The position numbers were made by a program, and so were the translations under genes. From Eretmocerus hayati (lineage: Eukaryota; Arthropoda; Insecta; Hymenoptera; Aphelinidae), in assembly GCA_029851415.1 (NCBI GenBank), contig CM056744.1:117894838-117958837 (forward strand): a DNA stretch of 64,000 nt, written 5' to 3'. This document shows positions 60,798 to 64,000 of this stretch, piece by piece (position 1 is the stretch's first letter; every line of letters begins with the position of its first letter). The notes beneath the pieces were generated by a model. That model had not been told where the DNA came from, ran no database searches, and was given only the letters and a program-made list of their open reading frames with translations.

Positions 60798-62184
60798 AAA
60801 AATATTTCACCCCCAACTGACTGAGAAAATGGGAATATGAAAAACTGAGGATAGAAATATTTACTCTAAATTTCACTTCACCACATCGTCACTCGTTCCT
60901 CAAACCACAGACCTCAGCATAAATCTCACTTAAATATATGCATCGTCGAAACAAAGCCACGCAGAGGTAGTAAGTTCTGCATACATATCTATAGATATAT
61001 ATATAATATAATATGTATATAGATACATAGACAAGTACACAAAGGTCTCGACACCCTTACATTATGTGTTTCAGCTCTACCAAGCCTGCGTTCACCCGTT
61101 CCATGAATATTATGTCATTACGTAATCTTGACGAGGAGAGCATGCAAACCTGTATACCTTCCTTATACCTATTGGTGCGAACCACAACCATCTGAGCTCC
61201 TATGAATATATATATATATATATATTCTATGGGGTTGTATATTAGTGTATGGTAGTATCCTGTTGGTGGCAAGACTCCTCCTCCTCCTCTCCCTCTTCCT
61301 CCTTTACCAAATCTCCGATATTTGCTTTGCATGCGTGCAAACTCTAGAATATGTATGCATGTTAGGTGTGTGATGTAGACTATGCTATGAGCGAGAACTA
61401 ATTTTACGTAAGGAGTATTCGAGGATAAGACTTTGCGTGTAGTCGACTTCAACTGATTTCAGACTCTGATTTGGAGAGCTTGCTAGTAGTCTTGAGTTTG
61501 AAGTGTGATACGGAACTGGTTGAGCTTTCTTGATATTGTTGCTCTGTGTTCTTACGATGGATTTTCACACGTGAGGTGATTATGAATTTTAAGTGGTATC
61601 TGAGGAGAGATATTATTCTTCTTGTGGTGTTGGTGAGAGTGAGTTTTATCAGATTGATTACTTCAGGAGAAATTGATGGAATTATTTGACTTTAAGGTTT
61701 TCGAGCTGCTTCATCCAGTTTTATTTGAATATCTATGTGAGACAATTCAAGTGGTATCTGCCGAAAATGATGAATTCGACATCGAAATTATCTTTCCAAA
61801 GCCTATCATCGTGAATGATTGAGACTTTAAAATTCTGCAACACCGCCGATAATGTGCTGAGTGTGAACAAAATAACCATGGCATGAGACAGGAGCACAGA
61901 GTAGCTTTTAAAAATATTTTAGAGGAGTCAGGTACACTCGGGATGATAGTGAACTGATTCAGTGTCTTGAGATCCACTGTCTCGCTCGCGTTCGTAGAAA
62001 ATGGTAGATACTAAAGCAGGATGTGTTCTACCCAACCTTCTGAACTGTGATCTAGCTTTGATGAACCGATTGAGCTTAGTAATTTCAGATTTTTGGTATG
62101 GAGACACGGGCGAATTACAGGTACCTGGAATCGCAGTTCCCAATCGTTTGATCGAAGCTAGATCAGTTCAGATTGTTGGATAGA
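60798..62184. other. No gene seen
   Basis: AT-rich DNA with TA tracts at about 60992-61002 and 61206-61224 and a CTC-rich tract at about 61276-61302. Confidence 0.4.
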
Positions 62185-62720
62185 GTACCACACACATCCT
62201 CCCTATTGTACTGATGAAGTACCGCGGAAGTACCGATCAGGTACTGATATAGTACAAAGCATCAGTGACAGTGAAGAAAAGTCAAAATTGTGCCATGATG
62301 ATGATCAAGTACCAAAAATATACCTCAAAGTACTGCTGAAATACTTCAAAAGTACTAGATCAGGTCAATCAAGTGTTGTCTAGAGCAAGATCCGCTGCAA
62401 TGCCAATAAAGTACCACAGAAGTACCGACCCGGTACTGATGAAGTAAAAGGCATCAGTGACAGTGCAGAAGCGCGATACCAATTATACCATGATGATGAT
62501 CAAGTACCAAGAATATACCTCAAAGTACTGCTGGAATACTTCAAGAGTACGAGATTAGGTTAACCAAGTGTTGTCTAAAGCAAGACCCGCTGTAATGCCA
62601 AGAAAACTATCGTGGACGTACCATTATGTTAGAAGTAATTTCAAGGTCTACAGTACTGCAGACGAAAGTACCGCTATAGTACTGGTCTGGTACTGCAAAA
62701 GTATTAATAAGATACTTGCA
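62185..62720. repeat. GTAC array phased at 11 bp
   Basis: GTAC or ATAC cores start at 62208, 62219, 62230, 62241 and 62252, exactly 11 bp apart; then 62309, 62320, 62330, 62341 and 62352; then 62411, 62422 and 62433; then 62668, 62679, 62690, 62701 and 62712. Two copies of a roughly 193-bp higher-order unit are visible (starting near 62215 and 62408), sharing GGCATCAGTGACAGTG-like and CATGATGATGATCAAGTACC segments. The basic unit resembles AAGTACCGATC. No protein frame fits an 11-bp period. Confidence 0.85.
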
Positions 62721-62759
62721 AGATTCTGCAGGACTCATGATCAGATACCCATGAGATGA

Positions 62760-63670
62760 CTCTTTGCTTGGATTTGAGTGGAGGTACCTGGCTCTTGTCT
62801 CTACCTTCCTCTGACTCTTAGCCTGTGGACAGAGACACGCCCTGTCACCTCATCCACGTGGACTACCGGTTTTATTCATCTAAGTTTAGTTACAGCTTTC
62901 CATCTAGTATCAAACGGTGTGCCCCCCAGGATCCAATCTTATTACGGAGCAGTAGTTACCACACAAACGCACACAACTAAGGGCTAACGCTCCGACCCCA
63001 GGTACCTTTGTTCGAAGCCCTCCGACTTCAGCTTTGAGAGTTTACAGCCGAGGCCCCTTGCGAGTAGCATTCCCAATTCTGCTCACGCACGGGACCAGTC
63101 ACTGCTCAAGCGCTTCCAAGGAAGCATGAGCTCTCCAACGTTTCGTATAAGACCACGGTCTCGTGGTCTAACCCGTGGAATAACTCGGGAACTGTCGCAG
63201 TCAGCAGACCCCTCAAGGCCAATCCGATTGAGTGCCTTTCGACACTCGCGAAGGACTCAGTCCATCGAGGCCCCCTTGTGGGAAACCTTCCCCAATGTTT
63301 GATTCTGGATTGGTCACGGCTCCCTTACGAGTACTGAGGAAATCAGAGGATTGTCACTTAGCCGGTAAAAGTCTTACTCTTACCAGACTCAGCCTTTTTC
63401 GGATCACAATTATTAGCTCGAAGGCAACCGTGAATGGTGGACGGTTTCGGGATTACTAGCCCCTTCAAGTGTTATATACAATGAGAACGTTTGACTGGTC
63501 GCCTTCGGCGGGTGTCTACCAAACTTGCCAATTTTGGATCGTCAGATTGGTGTGATCTGTGCCTTTGTAACCTAGCGTTAAAAGTCATTAGCTCACGACA
63601 TCACGCTGCCTGATACTGGCACCCGACGCTAGCGCTAGCGAGCTAGACACCTTTGAGAAGGTTTCTTCCA
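62760..63670. other. GC-rich block with internal near-repeat
   Basis: Composition rises from about 62.76 kb. Two segments, near 63051-63105 and 63267-63320, look like diverged copies of each other (GAGGCCCCTTG then ATTCCC then GACCAGTCAC; GAGGCCCCCTTG then CTTCCCC then GATTGGTCAC). A perfect 14-bp palindrome CGCTAGCGCTAGCG lies at about 63626-63639. I do not recognise rRNA, a protein or terminal repeats; a mobile-element fragment is possible. Confidence 0.4.
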
Positions 63671-64000
63671 GCGCTTGACCTCCAAAGACCATAATCAGCC
63701 AGAGTTTCAGGATTCAAGAAGGCTGAGCCTCAAGGTCAGATTCCTCTACTCTTCTTACTCGTCCAAATGCATGGCAGGCCCTTGCATTCACAGTTAATCA
63801 CTTGCACCATATAAGACCGCCTTAAAAAATAATTTTCATTCTCACCAAGCACTCATTGGTCACTAAGAGGCTGTTGGCATCCGAAGATGCTTAGGCAGTT
63901 CGGGATGATCACTGCAAATACGGTCAGCGATACTCATGAAATTTTAGAAGCTGGATTAACTACGAAGGAGCCACACGGACATCGTTGAAAAAAGAATACC
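63671..64000. other. No gene seen at window end
   Basis: Mixed composition without recognisable features. Confidence 0.4.

Noticed and set aside
62208..62712. CRISPR array
   Set aside because: Period of 11 bp without spacers, in a eukaryotic context.
62760..63670. Ribosomal RNA fragment
   Set aside because: GC-rich and repeat-like, but no segment matches conserved 18S or 28S cores that I can recall.

Overview
The window looks like non-coding, repeat-rich DNA from an invertebrate nuclear genome, most likely an arthropod and probably an insect. The grounds are AT-rich sequence with many CpGs, abundant dinucleotide and tetranucleotide microsatellites, GTAAGT-type splice donors, and a core promoter of the arthropod type (TATA box, TCAGTC initiator and an AGTCGT downstream element at the canonical spacing) inside the large palindrome. 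No bacterial operons, CRISPR array, full-length rRNA or tRNA, or long recognisable protein gene is visible. I cannot name the species, and no known protein family is recognised in any open frame.

The dominant theme is foldback (long inverted-repeat) elements. At least thirteen occur: 0.4-1.6 kb, 1.8-2.9 kb, 4.3-6.8 kb (with a second one nested inside it), 16.7-18.6 kb, 20.0-20.4 kb, 22.9-23.4 kb, 27.1-27.5 kb, 35.3-35.4 kb, 43.7-44.1 kb, 48.2-49.2 kb, 49.7-50.05 kb, 52.6-53.1 kb and 59.5-60.8 kb. Several are members of the same family. One insertion can be dated relative to its host and shows an exact TA target-site duplication, because an empty copy of the same site is also in the window. 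The largest structure is a 5.7-kb palindrome (50050-55786). Its two 1.9-kb arms have no net length difference and flank a 1.9-kb AT-rich spacer. Each arm carries an outward-facing TATA/Inr/DPE promoter, a simple-sequence tract, a polyadenylation signal and a broken exon.

Coding evidence is thin. The best candidates are a small locus at 45.3-46.3 kb, where open reading with plausible splice sites exists on both strands and whose minus-strand exon is related to the broken exon in the palindrome arms; a 74-codon exon-like frame at 41.1 kb; a 54-codon frame at 27.7 kb; and an exon-like stretch plus a 98-codon frame in the loop of the 16.7-18.6 kb foldback, next to a 5S rRNA-derived fragment. A histone-type mRNA 3' stem-loop sits on the minus strand at 24.1 kb without a recognisable histone gene.

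Other structure: a 0.5-kb array of GTAC cores phased at 11 bp (62.2-62.7 kb), a palindrome made of palindromes (46.29-46.36 kb), a 12-bp minisatellite (2.43-2.54 kb), and CpG-rich islands in AT-rich surroundings that may be regulatory (8.1-8.7, 9.84-10.1, 15.5, 18.8-19.2, 36.5 and 58.6 kb). The remaining stretches show only short chance frames and microsatellites and read as intron or intergenic DNA.
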